Assembly (NCBI GenBank): GCA_051453625.1
Contig: JBOZIK010000001.1
Span: 180,331,532-180,393,497, forward strand
DNA length: 61,966 nucleotides
Reading direction: 5' to 3'
DNA from: Welwitschia mirabilis
Taxonomy: Eukaryota > Gnetophyta > Gnetopsida > Welwitschiales
In this document: piece after piece, positions 1 through 12,345 of the stretch
Numbering within the stretch: position 1 is the first letter of the stretch
Layout: each line of letters starts with the position of its first letter
The notes under the pieces: model-generated
What the model was told of the DNA's origin: nothing
What the model saw: only the letters and a program-made list of their open reading frames with translations
Database searches by the model: none
Program-made: the position numbers and the translations under genes

Positions 1-1220
1 TTATCAACATGTGGAAGATCCAAAGAAAGTTTAGTAGAGATAGAAGTTTTCATATTAAATTGTTTCCTTATTTACTTTTCATTTTGATAATCTTCACAAG
101 CCTAATCATTAAAATTTTCAATTTGAAAAGTTCTCTTACCATGTTCTTTTAAGAGAGGGTTTTTAGTAGATTTTTGTTCACAGGGTTAACATTTTAAGTA
201 ATATATGTAAATCACTTATAGTACTTAACAAACCATTAGTACACTTGTTAGAAATATCTTATAATATGGTGACACAATCCTTCAATTTTCTAAGCCTAGC
301 AAATAGAACTCTATTTAACTTGCATTCCATAATAATAAAATCATTTTTAGTAAAATTCTAAGAAACTTTTACATTACATAGTTAACTTGCACTAAGTAAA
401 TCATGTTGTAAACCTCTAACATAAAACACATCTTCTACCTTAGGTAGATTATCTTTACTAATAGTTCCAACACCTCTGATGCATGCTCTTATATTGCTAT
501 TAAAGGTGACTGCACCTTTATTTTACTCAATTAAGGAATTAAAATTGGATTTATGACCTATCATATGTCTAGAGCATCTAGTGTCAACATATCAAGCATC
601 TTTCTTTATGGCTTGTTAAGGAAATTTATGCTAAGAGAGCTAGCCTTAATTTAGGAACCCACATCTTCATTAGTTTTGCCTACACAAAATGTTATTCCAT
701 TTTCTTTAGTGTCATACTTTGTTATCATAGTATCTTCTACTAAACTTGCATGGAAAATTAAATTGATAATAATAACATTTATAATAGTAATAAAAATTAA
801 TGTTATTTATGAATTTTAAGTTGTTATAACTTGGCTTATAGTTTNNNNNNNNNNNNNNNNNNNNNNNNNNNNNNNNNNNNNNNNNNNNNNNNNNNNNNNN
901 NNNNNNNNNNNNNNNNNNNNNNNNNNNNNNNNNNNNNNNNNNNNCTAGAGCATCCAATATCAACATATCGAGCATCTTTCTTTATGGCTTGTTAAGGCAA
1001 TTTATGCTAAGAGAGCTGGCCTTAATTTAGGAACCCACATCTTCATTAATTTTGCCTACACAAAATGTTGTACCATTTTCTTTAGTGTCATACTTTGTTA
1101 GCATAGTATCTTCTACTAAACTTGCATGAAAAAATAAATTGATAATAATCACATTTATAATAGTAATAAAAATTAATGTTATTTATGAATTTTAAATTAT
1201 TATAACTTAGCTTATAGTTC
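1..1220 (-). pseudogene. pol: copia protease, GAG-pre-integrase and start of integrase, decayed
   Basis: At 567-600 the minus strand reads A-stop-YVDTRCSRHMIGH. In intact copia proteases this is W-x-x-D-S-G-C-S-R-H-M-T-G, so the Trp codon has become a stop and the catalytic D-S-G has become D-T-R. The next 100 bp keep the VTF and G-x-G-T-I spacing of the protease. From about 480 to 380 comes VEDVFYVRGLQHDLLS, the well-known V-L-x-V-x-G-L-x-H-N-L-L-S of the segment before GAG-pre-integrase. Near 30-110 the C-x-x-C-x-x-G-K zinc-finger end is reduced to ACEDYQNEK. TSISTKLSLDL at the window edge corresponds to the T-S-R-P-L-x-L-L-H that opens the integrase core. A second protease copy (950-980) lies beyond the gap at 845-944. 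Confidence 0.8.
568..1220. repeat. protease segment duplicated on both sides of a 100-N gap
   Basis: Bases 568-844 and 943-1220 are about 95 percent identical by eye and end at the 100-N gap 845-944. Either the contigs overlap and were not merged, or a true tandem repeat was broken by assembly. The differences are single bases, mostly transitions. Confidence 0.85.
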
Positions 1221-1559
1221 CACCTATTGAAAAGTGAGGTTGAATTACTTATGAAAGATTCATTGTGTCCTAGGTTACTTCTGTTATTATCACTTCTACA
1301 TTGTCTAAGCATGACCTTTTATGTCTTCTTTCCTTGGGTAAATTTCCTTTAAACTTTCTTTGAATTTATAAATTCATTTCTAACATTATCTAACAAATAT
1401 TTTAGTTTACTGGTCTCAGCCTTAAGTGCTAAGTTTTCATTTTTTTAGTCTATTATAAAAAACACTTTTTTTCCCTCATAAGCTAATTTACAATTATGAA
1501 ATAACTTATTTGTCTTAAAACATAATTTTTGCAACTTAATAAATTCTTTGAAAACTATA

Positions 1560-2769
1560 CCATACATTTATTTAGGTGTCATACTTCTTTTGTCTTTACT
1601 TTTTAACACTTGAATATTTCCTTCCTCTTCTTTATTACTTTCGATATTAATGATGGTCATGTAAGATGGGTGATCTCTATCTTCTCTAAAGCATCTACTT
1701 ATGTGGCATCTACATCTTTATCCCATTCTAATAAGAAAGATTTATTTTTATTAGGCTCTTTATTATTTTATTTTTCTTATAAATAGTTAGAGCTAGGACA
1801 TTTTAAGATGAATGTCCTTATCCTTCATAAACCTAACTTCCAATCTAGAAATATCATTCTTAGAAGAAGGATTAGAACTAGAAAAATACTTATTTTTTGA
1901 CTTATATTTGGCTTGAAATCCTGATGATTTTCCATAGTCTTTATTATTTTTTATTCTTTTATGAGAGAAGTTTCCTGATATACCTTGTGATTAGAGAAAT
2001 CTCTTCATCTACATCATCTTCTAGATCATCTACCTCTAAATCTTCTTTTACATTATGTTTAGATGCTTGTATTGTGTTTTTATTTTCTTTAAGGGCTTCT
2101 CTTTTATGGAATCATCTTGAATCATGTTCATTTTATAAGATGTCAAAGCACTTTACAGTTCTTTAATTTTTTAGTGGTAAAATCTCTTGATTCTTTCATT
2201 CATGTTAACTTTAGCTTGTATTTTTGAGTCAAGGATATGATCACTTTTTAACCTTAGTCTTTGAAAGATCTTCAATGATCCCATGAATAGCATTCATAAT
2301 GTTGTTAACTATTGTAAAGTATTTGGGCGCACTCTCTCCATCATGCATCTTTAGGTTGTAAAATGGATTCATCTGAACTAAGATATTTGATTACTTGATA
2401 ACTAAGTTTTATTCATATGTATCTTTAAAGACATTTCCAGATCTCTTTGGTAGTTTTACATATACATAAAATCTTTCATGATAAGAATTGAACAAAGTAC
2501 ATTCTTTAGCTTTAAATCATACATGAAGGTAACCTTGTCTTATCTTTTCATTTTCTCCTAGGCCTGACTCGTAATGGTGTTCCTTATAGCATCTATGAAG
2601 TTTTTATTGGAATTGTATATTCATCTTCAATTATTTAACAAACTTAAAACTCAAAAAACTATAAGTAAATTCACATCTTCATCTTATAGTAGGCATAGTT
2701 TAATCCATTGAAGAGTATAGGTCTAACAGATGGAAGCCCTTCTGTAGTTTACTTAGGTATGTTACTCAT
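1560..2769 (-). pseudogene. gag: copia gag polyprotein, decayed
   Basis: The chosen start is the ATG at 2769-2767, about 17 bp inside the primer site. A few codons later comes the typical copia gag opening RPILFNGLNYAYYKMKM, where families usually have P-L-F-x-G-x-N-Y-x-x-W. A stop follows almost at once, where a codon after the M is lost. Around 2250-2350 the residues YNLKMHDGES followed by FTIVNNIMN match the UBN2 core of copia gag (F-x-x-L-K-M-x-x-x-E-S, then a helix about ten residues on). Around 1990-2030 ISLITRYIRKLL matches the basic stretch before the zinc knuckle. A CCHC knuckle should follow near 1800-1860, but I see only a remnant without intact cysteines. The product would be the capsid protein. 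Confidence 0.75.
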
Positions 2770-2785
2770 TTTTTGTGACTACTTA

Positions 2786-2796
2786 CTCTAATACCA
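2786..2796 (-). other. primer binding site, initiator-Met tRNA type
   Basis: The minus strand reads TGGTATTAGAG, one transition from TGGTATCAGAG, the plant Ty1-copia primer site complementary to initiator Met-tRNA. It lies 17 bp upstream of the gag start and 2-3 bp from the presumed LTR edge, exactly where it should be. Confidence 0.8.
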
Positions 2797-2798
2797 CT

Positions 2799-4147
2799 TA
2801 AGGATTATCAAATTCAAAAAGAAAGGAAGAATGAGTTCTATAAAATAAAATTTAATTAACTAATTAATAAAAATCACAAAATAAAATCTTACTAATTTTT
2901 ATGATTTCCCAACCTGAGCATGTCCACACAAACATGATAGATTTCCTTCACACTTTTAGATATCCTTAACATATACAAGGTACTATTTTTGGATCATCAC
3001 TAATCTTACAATCAAATGAGATTTTCTTCTCAATGTAGCACTCACTTCCACTGGGGAACTATAGCAAATCAATGTCCAAAAGTAATTTTAATCACTTGTC
3101 TAATCTAAAAAAATACACTCATGCAAGGGTTGTGTTACACTATGGAATCCTCAAGCAAGAAACCTTAGAAAGATAGACAGATAAATTGATTTGAGACTAT
3201 AAATAAAAGATTCATAAAATTAAATAGTCCAATAAAGAAGTACCAAAACTAGAATAAAAGAATAAAAAACCTAAAATAATATATCAAGTGTAGTTACTTG
3301 AGTTCTTCTTTGATGTAGTTACCTACAAGATTCAAATATCAAAGTTGTAGCAGTGGAAGAACATAGAAATGTAAGATAATGTCCACTAGTCAACTTCAAG
3401 ATATTTAAATGTGTGTAGTTCTAAAAAATAATTTTGCTAAAAGTGTCTTCAATTATATCTCATTATATCTTTTATCCTTATGAATAAATCTATTCCATTA
3501 ACCTAAGAAGATAGCTATTTGAATTAGTTTCAATTCTATCCAACGGCTATTAATAACTAGTTTCCATTTTTCAATGGTTATTTTTATTTTACATCAATTT
3601 TTGAAATAGATGTCTTTATCTCATTAATGTATTTAAGTAAGATGTCTTTAACATAATAGATTTCTTTAGTAAACTTTTTCAAATTTCAACAAGCTTTAAA
3701 TTGCTCTTTATCTAATCCTTAGGCATAAAGAGTTCATCATGCATAACTTTCTTGGATCCCTAGAGAAGAAATGAACCATTATTATTATCTTATTAGTGTA
3801 AATTATCATCTATGAATTGCTTCAATTTAGTATAGATATTTTTTGTTACATAGACATATTTCATTAGTGCATTCATTATAGACATCTTTTCATTGATAGA
3901 TATCTTCCTTCTGTTTCATGTTTAGTTTCAATGTGGACATCTTCCAACATGTAGATGTCTTTCCCATATATGTCTTTCACATTATAGACATATGTAGTTT
4001 GACTTACTCAAGCTTTATAAACTCTAAAATGAATCATATAGTGCCTCTCTTATTTTACATAAATCCTACTAAGTGCTCCACCAATTTAAAAATACCTTTA
4101 ATACCCTATTTTTATACTAAACACATTACATTTGATAAGTGGAATCA
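2799..4147 (-). repeat. probable 5' LTR of the copia element
   Basis: Sequence directly upstream (minus-strand sense) of the primer site should be the 5' LTR. The inner edge is near 2799. The outer edge at about 4147 is a guess based on a terminal TG when read on the minus strand. The 3540-3590 stretch, with repeated CCGTTG-type words around stacked A/T runs, resembles plant copia U3 sequence. No second LTR is available for comparison, so the length is uncertain. Confidence 0.4.
3605..3995. repeat. cluster of AGACATCT / AGATGTCT words in the presumed U3
   Basis: About ten exact or one-off copies of AGACATC or its complement GATGTCT occur in under 400 bp, in both orientations: near 3608, 3639, 3851, 3880, 3897, 3932, 3951, 3967 and 3984. 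The spacing is irregular. Such two-way clusters are typical of LTR promoter regions, but a role is inference only. Confidence 0.5.
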
Positions 4148-7000
4148 TTAAAAGTGGGATTTTTCTAATAAAATTGCAAGTGTCAAAATAGTAGATAAAT
4201 AGAACCTATGAAAAAAATACTAAGAAAAAAATCTTCTTTTTGCATCAAAAAATTAAAAAAGAAAAAACTAAAACAAAAACTAAAATCTAATCTACTGCAT
4301 ACAAAACTAAAACTAAAACTAATATATTAAAATGAAGAGAAAGAAAATAAATGGAATAAGATCATTTTAGGTTTTCGTAGTTATTCAATATTCTTTGATT
4401 TAATTTATGTCATTCTTAATTTAAGAGAGATTAAATGGTTAAACCTACATAAACTAATTAGCCTAGTGACCATAAATATTGATATAACAATGATATTCCA
4501 GTTAGATCTAAATAATTCATAAAATCTTAAAATAACTAAACTAGTTTGGATATCATTGAAAAAAAAATAGTACCCATAATTAAGACATATAGAAACTTAA
4601 AGAAATTATTAAATATAAATAAAAATAGGACTTACTTAGGTATTATTTAAAGAAAGTAGTTCCAATGATTAAAGAATGTAAGAGAATTAAAGTTCTAAAA
4701 TGCAAAAAAAGAAAAAGTCTATGCATTCTTATTAACAAGATACTATACCATTCCCTAGAGATAGAATCAAAATGTTCTTTGTGGTATAATTTGGCCATAC
4801 GTATGTCTTATATTAAAGAGAAATAAAGGCAAGATCATCCTAGCAATACATGGTTATGTATAGATAACTACAAATTTTATCAATAATTTCTATGACTTCT
4901 AGTGTAGATAAGATAATATAGTCATTCTTTCATAGGAACAATGATGATAGAGAAATAATGAAACCAAAATAGAATGTAAGAGGATTTGAGTAATAAAGTA
5001 AATTAAGGAAGTGATTAAGAGAGACTTTAATAAATAAAAGTTGTAAATGAACTTAACACTCAAAAACTACCCTTTATATTTCAGTAAGTAAAAGTTCTTT
5101 TAATAATATAACATAAGTGCCATTATGTTCTAACTTACTAAGTTTGTTGTGGCTTGAATCATGGTGATATAATTGCATTCACCACATAAATAGTGATGAG
5201 ATCCCATTTTTATTTAGATTTTTCATATCTTATCTATAAGTATAAAAATTAGGAAGCAAAACTAATATTTATCAAATAAAACTAAACTATGAAACAAAAA
5301 TTAAAACAAAAATAATTTACTTAGAAATGCAGATAAATTGACATCTTAATAGCTCTAAATCAAGTACTTAAGATATGAGACAAATAAAACATAAAATAAA
5401 AAAATGGAAACTAACTTTATTTATTAAAATGATGGAACTATAGAACATTAAAGAAGAAGACATAACTCAATAATAAAACATCTAGATAGCCTTGAGACTA
5501 GCTTGTTCCAAAAGAGGAAACTTAGAATGACATGCTAGGAGATCATGTTTTTCTTTAGGAATGAATACTTTTGTTGTCAAGTGGTTTCTATAAATGAGGT
5601 ATTTTTTTCATTCTTATAGAAGAAAATAGGATTTGTGTATGGATGTTTAAGGTTTTCTAAGTTATGATATTTATAATAAAATTAGTCATTTTATAATGGC
5701 AAATACTGGTAAATTCTACTATAGTAAATGAATGGATTCATAATAGAAAGTTAATTACTTTTTCATGACAACTTTAGAACATAACTCTGACAATAAGATT
5801 TCTCAAGTAACCAATACCACTATGTAGGTAACTAATAGTGATAACATTCTTTGGATGATCATCTTTTTTTCATGCCACATGCTCCAAAATGTAGTAAAAT
5901 ATCTAAAATCTTCATGTGAAAACACAGAAGTTTACATATGACATTAAAAATGATAGAATACATACTTTTATGATAAAATCATTAAGTTAATATCTTTATC
6001 TATACTAAATTGTCTTGATATACTAGAGATAAATGTCAGTTTTAGCATTTTTATTTTATGGGCATAACAAATGTGGCTAGGCCTATATTATGTATATATT
6101 TTTGGATAAAGTATGTTTCTTTTGATAAAATATGTTCTTATGTTATCTAATATATAACTATAACCCATAAGCTGACATGAATTGTATCTCCAAATCTTAG
6201 GTCCTCGATCTAAGATATTATTGCATCAAGAAAGTAGATCATTGTATCACAATCCTAATGCTTATTAGTGTGATGCAACATGAAAATTTCAATCCATATT
6301 AACTTGTAAAATAATATAAAAATATTTTTAGTAACTAAAGCCCTTAACATGATTCCATAAGTAAAATATAGTAAATATCAATATGTATATGATAAAATAA
6401 GCATAATTAAGTGGTTAACATATACAAAATCTATGCCTTAACCCACTTCCTAATCAATTAATTAGTATTTCCTTAGTAAGTCAAGTGAAGAATAAATATA
6501 TAAATTATATTAATTACTAAAATTAGGTCAAAAATATGTCAAAAAATAACATGATCATGTGGAAACATAGTAACGTGCTATATAGATCATAGCATAAAAT
6601 GGCTAAAAATGTCATGCGGTATATGGAATAATTAGTCATAGGTAAAAGATAAACTAAAATAAGTAGACGATTAATTACATAAAACCACATCAATGCAAAC
6701 ATTAATAATCATTAATAACTTGAAAATTTTATCATAGAAATGTCATATGAAATCTAGCACATTTATATGATTATGATATCTAATATGTACCTAATTGAAG
6801 TTGGTTCTCCTAAAATATCATAACCCTTTAATTATTAATTTGGTTGATAGCTATAAACCTTATTTCATGCTTTTTATTTTTATTATAATATTATTTTTAT
6901 TTTATACTTAAAAATAGATTAAAAATTATTTAAATTATTTTAACATATAATCCCAAACTAATAAGAGTAATATTTTGATGAGCCCGAGTCGTAGTGATCA
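4148..7000. other. AT-rich intergenic stretch, nothing recognised
   Basis: I checked both strands for gag, protease, reverse transcriptase, integrase and transposase motifs and saw none. There is no open frame of note and no clear terminal repeat. It may be the 3' part or LTR of relic B, or other old elements. Confidence 0.5.
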
Positions 7001-9500
7001 TGCAACCCAGGAATTGACAATTGCATGAAATGATACTCAAATCAAAAAAAAAGTGAGTAATTTTATATATTATATTACATAATAGCCTTTAAAATAGGAA
7101 TATAATACATATAGTCATCAAAACCATATAAAAAAATAAGAGTAGATGAAATGAAATATTTGCATTACTAGCATACATAAATATGAAAAAATAGATAAGA
7201 GAAAGGGATAGAAAAGAGATAATTGTTTAATGTAATAACATAAATGTGCAAAAGGCAAATCTATAAAAGTATGATAATGACATATAATATGAGATCATTT
7301 AAAGTATATTCTATCTTTTTCTTGATATTTAACAATTCTTTTCATTCCACCACATAATTTTTTCATCCATGATTTTTTTTATGATTATAGTCCTATAACA
7401 ATATATCATCTCTAAAGTATGAATCATATACTAGTGAAATTGATTCTAGAATTCCTAAAAATGTAAATGTAATGGAATATGAGAAGGAGAAGTACCTTAA
7501 TGATAGATAAACTATGTAAATNNNNNNNNNNNNNNNNNNNNNNNNNNNNNNNNNNNNNNNNNNNNNNNNNNNNNNNNNNNNNNNNNNNNNNNNNNNNNNN
7601 NNNNNNNNNNNNNNNNNNNNNATGTAAATGGAGTAACTATATTAAAATATGAAGCTAATAGGTGGTTACTAGAGGGCTACCAAGTAGGATTTATAAATCA
7701 TCCTAATTATCTAATATTCCTAGGTGTGATGTGGTTGATATAACTATGATCAAATACTAAAAAACCCACTCTTAATTCTTTTTGTGATGGGCAAGGTAAA
7801 GATAGGATATTGGTTTATTCTATATCTATTGTTAGCTTATTCATGTAAACAATTGAATATTATGTTGTAACTTAAGGATATAGTTTTAATAAAATAAATA
7901 GAGGTTTTATGGGCTTCTATAACATGTGTATTAAGATGCATATTATTAATTATAAATATACATGGTACTAATTGATTCTTATCCATATCACTAGCTTTAA
8001 CTACAAATTCATCATAGGGTAATGTTATGTCACTATTTATGACTCCTATATCATCATTAAAAAAATTAATCTAAGAAGTATTAGACATACTAGTAATAAT
8101 GAAGATGAAATCAAGATCTATTAGAAATTATTCTTCATTCACTTTCATGATAATGTTAGAATCCTTTAGGTAACTAGAGTTTTGACACTATTGATACACT
8201 AATTTGGGTAGGTAGTGATCATTTTGGGCATTTTTTTAAATTAGATAGCTCCACTATCGATCTATTAAAATCCTATGAAGAGAGATAGATGCATAGCATA
8301 AATGACTTTTACATTTCTTTATCATGATAAATTACTATTTTAATATTATTAGTGGTTAGGATTCACATATAATTATCTTAAAAAACTTAAGATTATTATT
8401 TTAACATAGAACCACACTAGACAATGGATAGGTTATGCTAACAAATTAGTCTAAATGCTAGTAGGATTAGGCTTCTTCACTTAGTTTAATAAGGGCCTAT
8501 ATTACTTAAGGCTTGATTTAAATATGTTTAAATCATAAAAAATAAAGTCTTAAAGAAAAATTCAAGTCTTCCAGTGAGAAAAATCTAAATGTTCTTTTTA
8601 GACTTTTTGTAATTTTATTTTTGTATTAATGTTTGAGTTATTTTTTATAAAGTACCTTGATGTTTAGTTACATGATTAGAGACTAAGCAAAAACCTTTAA
8701 AAAATTAATGCATTTTATTCTATTTATTAAAGCAAGTGATTCATGATGTTGTCAATAAAGCTAGAATTCCTGATTTTCTTAAAAAAAAGGATACTTAAAA
8801 ATTATTTTAAAAAACATTAGTGTATCTTGATGAACTTAAATAGATTTACTTCTTAGAAACTCATAATGTCTAAAATTTTCAACAAGTCATGATATCATTA
8901 TTTAAATATGAATCTCTCAAATAGATCATCAATAAGAAAGAATGATTTTTGCAAAAGGAAAAAGGTTCTTCTATCTTGTATTTAACTTTATGATGTCCAT
9001 ATCATGGAGACATTTGCAGATTTATATATCTCTCACATCCTAACTTAGAACTTTAGAGATGAAATAAGCTTATTTTAATTTTGTCATTTCTAAATTTAGA
9101 GCTTAATTTTGAATTTTAAACTCAATTTTTCATTCCATTTTATTTATTAAATGATGATAAATGATGAGGGAAATAATATTATTATTAAATATCTATCTTT
9201 TAAATATATTTATTTCACCATACAAATGTACCATTAGATGTGATCTATGGTATCATAAATTCATAACATAGAAAGATGAAAGTTAATATGAAGGTAAAGA
9301 AGTTACTAATCCATTCAGTCCTTAATCAGACAAGCAATAAGAGGAACTTAGATATTGAAGTATTACAAATGAACTAAGTGAATCTTGTACTTATAATAGC
9401 TCTAGGTTTTAAATAAGCAAAGTTCTAATAATTTATATCATTTAAATCATTTTTTATATGACATAAGTTCTAACTTATTTATCCTATACTTATATAAAGG
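7001..9500. other. AT-rich stretch downstream of relic B, nothing recognised
   Basis: This lies 3' of the integrase of relic B (minus sense), where an Athila-type element would hold its long 3' region, polypurine tract and 3' LTR. I could not recognise an env-like frame or LTR edge. A 100-N gap at 7522-7621 is flanked by a direct 8-bp repeat (atgtaaat). Confidence 0.4.
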
Positions 9501-9539
9501 AATGGGATCTAAGTCATGGCCTATTAGCATAAATAGGTT

Positions 9540-10570
9540 AAGATGTTTAAGTCTTTAGCCATTGACTAATGAATGCTTATCCCTAAGGACCCAAATCCTA
9601 AAAATATTATGAGAAAATAATTCTAAGAATTTGAATGAACTAATTCATCTAAATATAATTTTTGTAGGAAATATACACAATACAGAGTCATAAAGAAAAT
9701 TAATGTTATTAGGTTAATAATATCTCTTAAAGATATGTTTATAATGAAAGAATTTCATTTATTTTCTTAGAAATATTTGTGTTTTTATAGGTTTAATTTT
9801 ATAAAGGTTATAGTCATTTTAAAATCTAAGTTAAATGATTTCATTACTTATTATGATTTTTTAATTACTTATTATGCATTATTTATTATTCTATTGATAG
9901 GTTATAGAATTCTTTTTAAAAAATAATCTATAATATAACATGATTAAAAATGCTTCATAAGCATTTCTATATGTCTAAATTTCATTAGTAGAATTTAATA
10001 ATGAATTCTTTCTATTTCTTTATATCATTTTATTAAGGATACTCTTACTTCATTTATGATTTTTTTCAATTAGAACATTTGTATGAAAGTGATAAAGGGT
10101 AGAAAATTCATGGGATATGTCATATTTCTTTAATAATTTTCCTAATATATAAATACAAAGATGGTTATCTCCATTATTAATAAGGGTTCTAATATTATAA
10201 AACTAGGATAAGATTTTTTTTTGATGAATTTAATAAATATTTTATCATGATCATGTCTAACGATTAAGATTCTACTAAATTAGTAAGATAGTTGATATAA
10301 ACTAGGATATATTAAAAACTAAAGAAATGTACATAAGAACACTAAAAACATATATTCCATACATCAGAAAGATCAACCTCCCTAATTGTATTTATATTTG
10401 TTATACCTTTCATAAATATTCTACATAAATGTAAAGAATTTTTCTAGGTCTTGTAATGTACATAAGCATCCTAAAATATAGTGAATTAAAATAACTCACT
10501 TTGTAATATTTTAATAACGTTTTTTCTAAGTGAGTAATTCCCTTTATAAATTTCTTAATAATAAAAGTTT
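9540..10570 (-). pseudogene. pol: Athila-type integrase of relic B, decayed
   Basis: The core runs right to left. VYINYLTNLVE (about 10290) stands for V-D-Y-V-S-K-W-V-E. LINNGDNHL at 10155-10185 stands for I-S-D-G-G-T-H-F, so the second catalytic Asp is Asn. LLKKYDISHEF and TNVLIEKNHK (10056-10080) match the stretch holding the third catalytic residue, and here the Glu is kept. The first Asp, in the G-I-D-F motif near 10360, is lost. The C-terminal GPY/F-like part survives as LYDSVLCIFPTKI (9650-9705) and VNG-stop-RLKHL (9541-9575), typical of Athila/Tat elements. The enzyme would insert element DNA into the chromosome. It is clearly inactive. Confidence 0.85.
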
Positions 10571-10934
10571 AATAGATGGATTACCTTTTTGAGAGAATAC
10601 ATATTCTAAGATTTTTATGGCTATCATACTTATGTCTAAAAGGATGTTTCTAAAGGTAATTATTAAATAAACCTTTATCTTTATCACCTAGTAAGATTAG
10701 AAGAAACACTTGGTTATAAATGTAATTAGCATAATAAGTACACCATAGATGCAAAGAAGATGCATAAAATTTCTCATGGGAAAAGAATCATTGAGAGGTA
10801 GAGATATGCTATGAGTATAAAAGAGAAAATAAATATGATAAAAAATTACGTTTTTAGCTTCTTTATTATTATTAATTTTTGCACCAAATTCTTGTAATAA
10901 AAGTATCTCATTAAATAGGCTTTAGCATATTTTT

Positions 10935-11350
10935 ATTTTAAAGGTTTCCAATAATATCATGATTAATATATATAATATCTATTTTAACAAGAAGATAAGA
11001 ATGAAATTTTTCCAAGATGAATATTATTCTAACAAGCACTTTTCTAGTGATAATATAGTTAAGATAAAAACTANNNNNNNNNNNNNNNNNNNNNNNNNNN
11101 NNNNNNNNNNNNNNNNNNNNNNNNNNNNNNNNNNNNNNNNNNNNNNNNNNNNNNNNNNNNNNNNNNNNNNNNNAAGAATGAAATTTTTCCAAGATGAATA
11201 TTATTCTAACAAGCACTTTTCTAGTGATAATATAGTTAAGATAAAAACTAACAATATATTTACTTGCATAATGTACAATATAGAACTTGCTATCTTTTCT
11301 TTTCACAAGAACATGTCCTAACTAATAATCACTTGCATTACACAATAGAA
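10935..11350 (-). pseudogene. pol: RNase H domain of relic B, with a gap-flanking repeat
   Basis: The longest open piece here (11306-10938, interrupted by Ns) begins inside this domain. LCNASDY (about 11330) stands for M-C-D-A-S-D-Y, with the first catalytic Asp now Asn. VKRKDSKFYIVHYASK at 11262-11310 fits G-Q-R-x-D-x-x-x-H-x-I-x-Y-A-S-K. LNYIITRKVLVRIIF then fits N-Y-x-x-T-E-K-E-L-L-A-V-V-F, with the Glu replaced. EKFHSYL and YINHD close the domain (K-F-R-S-Y-L and Y-T-D-H). The 77-bp segment coding the centre occurs identically on both sides of the gap 11074-11173, so the Ns do not represent a real insertion in the protein. Confidence 0.85.
10997..11250. repeat. perfect 77-bp direct repeat across a 100-N gap
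   Basis: Bases 10997-11073 and 11174-11250 are identical over 77 bp and stop exactly at the gap edges. Identity without a single mismatch inside a heavily mutated relic indicates the same DNA written twice, i.e. a contig-end overlap left unmerged. Confidence 0.95.
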
Positions 11351-11399
11351 TTGAAAAGGTGAATATCAATCTAGGCATTATAAGATTGGATTATAATGT

Positions 11400-12345
11400 A
11401 GTATGTTTTAAAAATTTTAAATTATTTTTTACATTCTTTATTTTATTTAAAATTAGTGTTTTTATTAAGAAGTTCATGCATGGATCAAGTAATTTTCTAA
11501 AGATTTATATTAATCTTCTATAATATAGATCATATCTTAGGAATGATGTTGCATCCTTAAAAATATTAAAAAGAGATAGATCTTAAATTGTTTTTATCTT
11601 TGTAATATTAGTTTTCATTTCTTTTTTAAAACAATATGTACTAAAACTATATCATAGATAACCATTAATTAACATATTTTCCAACTTAAAATAAGGTTTA
11701 TTTTAGTACATGTAAGTAAGAATTTTTCCAAGTTGTTAAGGAATTCATCAAATGTTTCTATAAACATAGAAAAATAATTCATAAAAACTCCTACACAATT
11801 TCATGTGAAAAAGCTTACAATATGTTCATCATACATAACTAAAGTAGTAAGGACATTGTAAAACACAAAAGGCTTTTTTAATAAGAAAATGGTCTAATGG
11901 AAATAATGAAAATTGTCTTTCATGAACTTTAAGGTTTAATTTCTACTTTTTGGTATTTAGAATAACCATAAAAAATGAAATATTATGAATTTCTTAAGAA
12001 GTTTTCTAATATTTTATTATTGAATAATCCTTTTAAGTGATAGAATTAAGATCTTAAAGTTATATGCATCCTCCATTTAATGGCTAGCCTAGTGATTGCT
12101 ACTTTTTCATACTCAACTTTATTATGATTACATATGTTTGAAGTACATAATGTGTAGGAATCATTCATTCACTAACATATATAATATGAATAATTTTAGT
12201 ATCTAATATCTTAAGGATTTTTTTTCCTACTACTTATTTTACATGAAGATTAACTTTTTATTGACTATTCACCATATGTTTAACATTTTCTTTTAATTTT
12301 AATGTATACAGATGCAAAAAATTTAGATCTATTTCTTTAAAGTTA
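11400..12345 (-). pseudogene. pol: Athila-type reverse transcriptase, decayed
   Basis: The order of motifs is complete. Near 12230-12340 LHLYTLKLKENVKH matches the C-x-H-x-I-x-x-E-x-x-A-K-P entry to the domain. At 12175-12235 KKILKILDTKIIHII matches K-E-V-x-K-L-L-D-A-G-I-I-Y-P-I. At 12050-12090 KWRMHI stands for W-R-x-C-I-D-Y-R. At 11951-11985 FYGYSKYQ stands for F-L-D-G-Y-S-G-Y-x-Q. The polymerase box at 11770-11785 reads FMNYFSMF where intact elements have F-M-D-D-F-S-V-F, so both catalytic Asp are gone. FDEFLNNLEKFL (11730-11765) and YRRLI (about 11510) continue the palm and thumb. A frame change lies between 11980 and 11800. The enzyme would copy the element RNA into DNA. Confidence 0.85.

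Larger units (their letters stand above)
1..2769 (-). mobile_element. Ty1-copia retrotransposon, gag-pol internal region, truncated by window edge
   Basis: Reading the minus strand from 2769 down to 1 gives, in order, a copia gag start, a UBN2-type gag core, a gag C-terminus, the aspartic protease, the GAG-pre-integrase domain and the first residues of integrase. The rest of integrase, reverse transcriptase and RNase H would lie left of the window. Frames change and stops interrupt every domain, so the element is dead. An initiator-Met-type primer site and a probable 5' LTR lie just right of 2769, which fixes the orientation. The gap at 845-944 is flanked by a repeated protease segment. Order and motifs agree, so the superfamily call is firm; the lineage within copia is not resolved. 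Confidence 0.85.
9540..12345 (-). mobile_element. Ty3-gypsy Athila/Tat-type pol relic B
   Basis: On the minus strand, reverse transcriptase (12345-11400), RNase H (11350-10935), the tether (10935-10570) and integrase (10570-9540) follow each other in the order of plant Athila/Tat elements. Many stops and several frame changes are spread throughout. Key catalytic residues are lost in each enzyme. Gag and protease are not seen upstream: from 12780 on the sequence belongs to other LTR material, so the element is truncated on its 5' side. LTR family Y lies just beyond (13990-16910) and also serves as the 5' LTR of the related element C, so Y may be the LTR of B too. Confidence 0.85.

Noticed and set aside
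1897-2166. Plus-strand 89-codon piece rich in Ser
   Set aside because: It lies antisense to the copia gag, whose conserved residues are on the minus strand.
6961-7020. Slightly GC-richer island with CpG (gagcccgagtcgtagtgatc) as a tRNA or promoter
   Set aside because: No cloverleaf or box A/box B pair could be made. It may be an LTR edge but has no partner.
10938-11306. 122-codon open piece as an intact gene
   Set aside because: It is the RNase H part of relic B, kept open by the Ns, with the 77-bp repeat translated twice.
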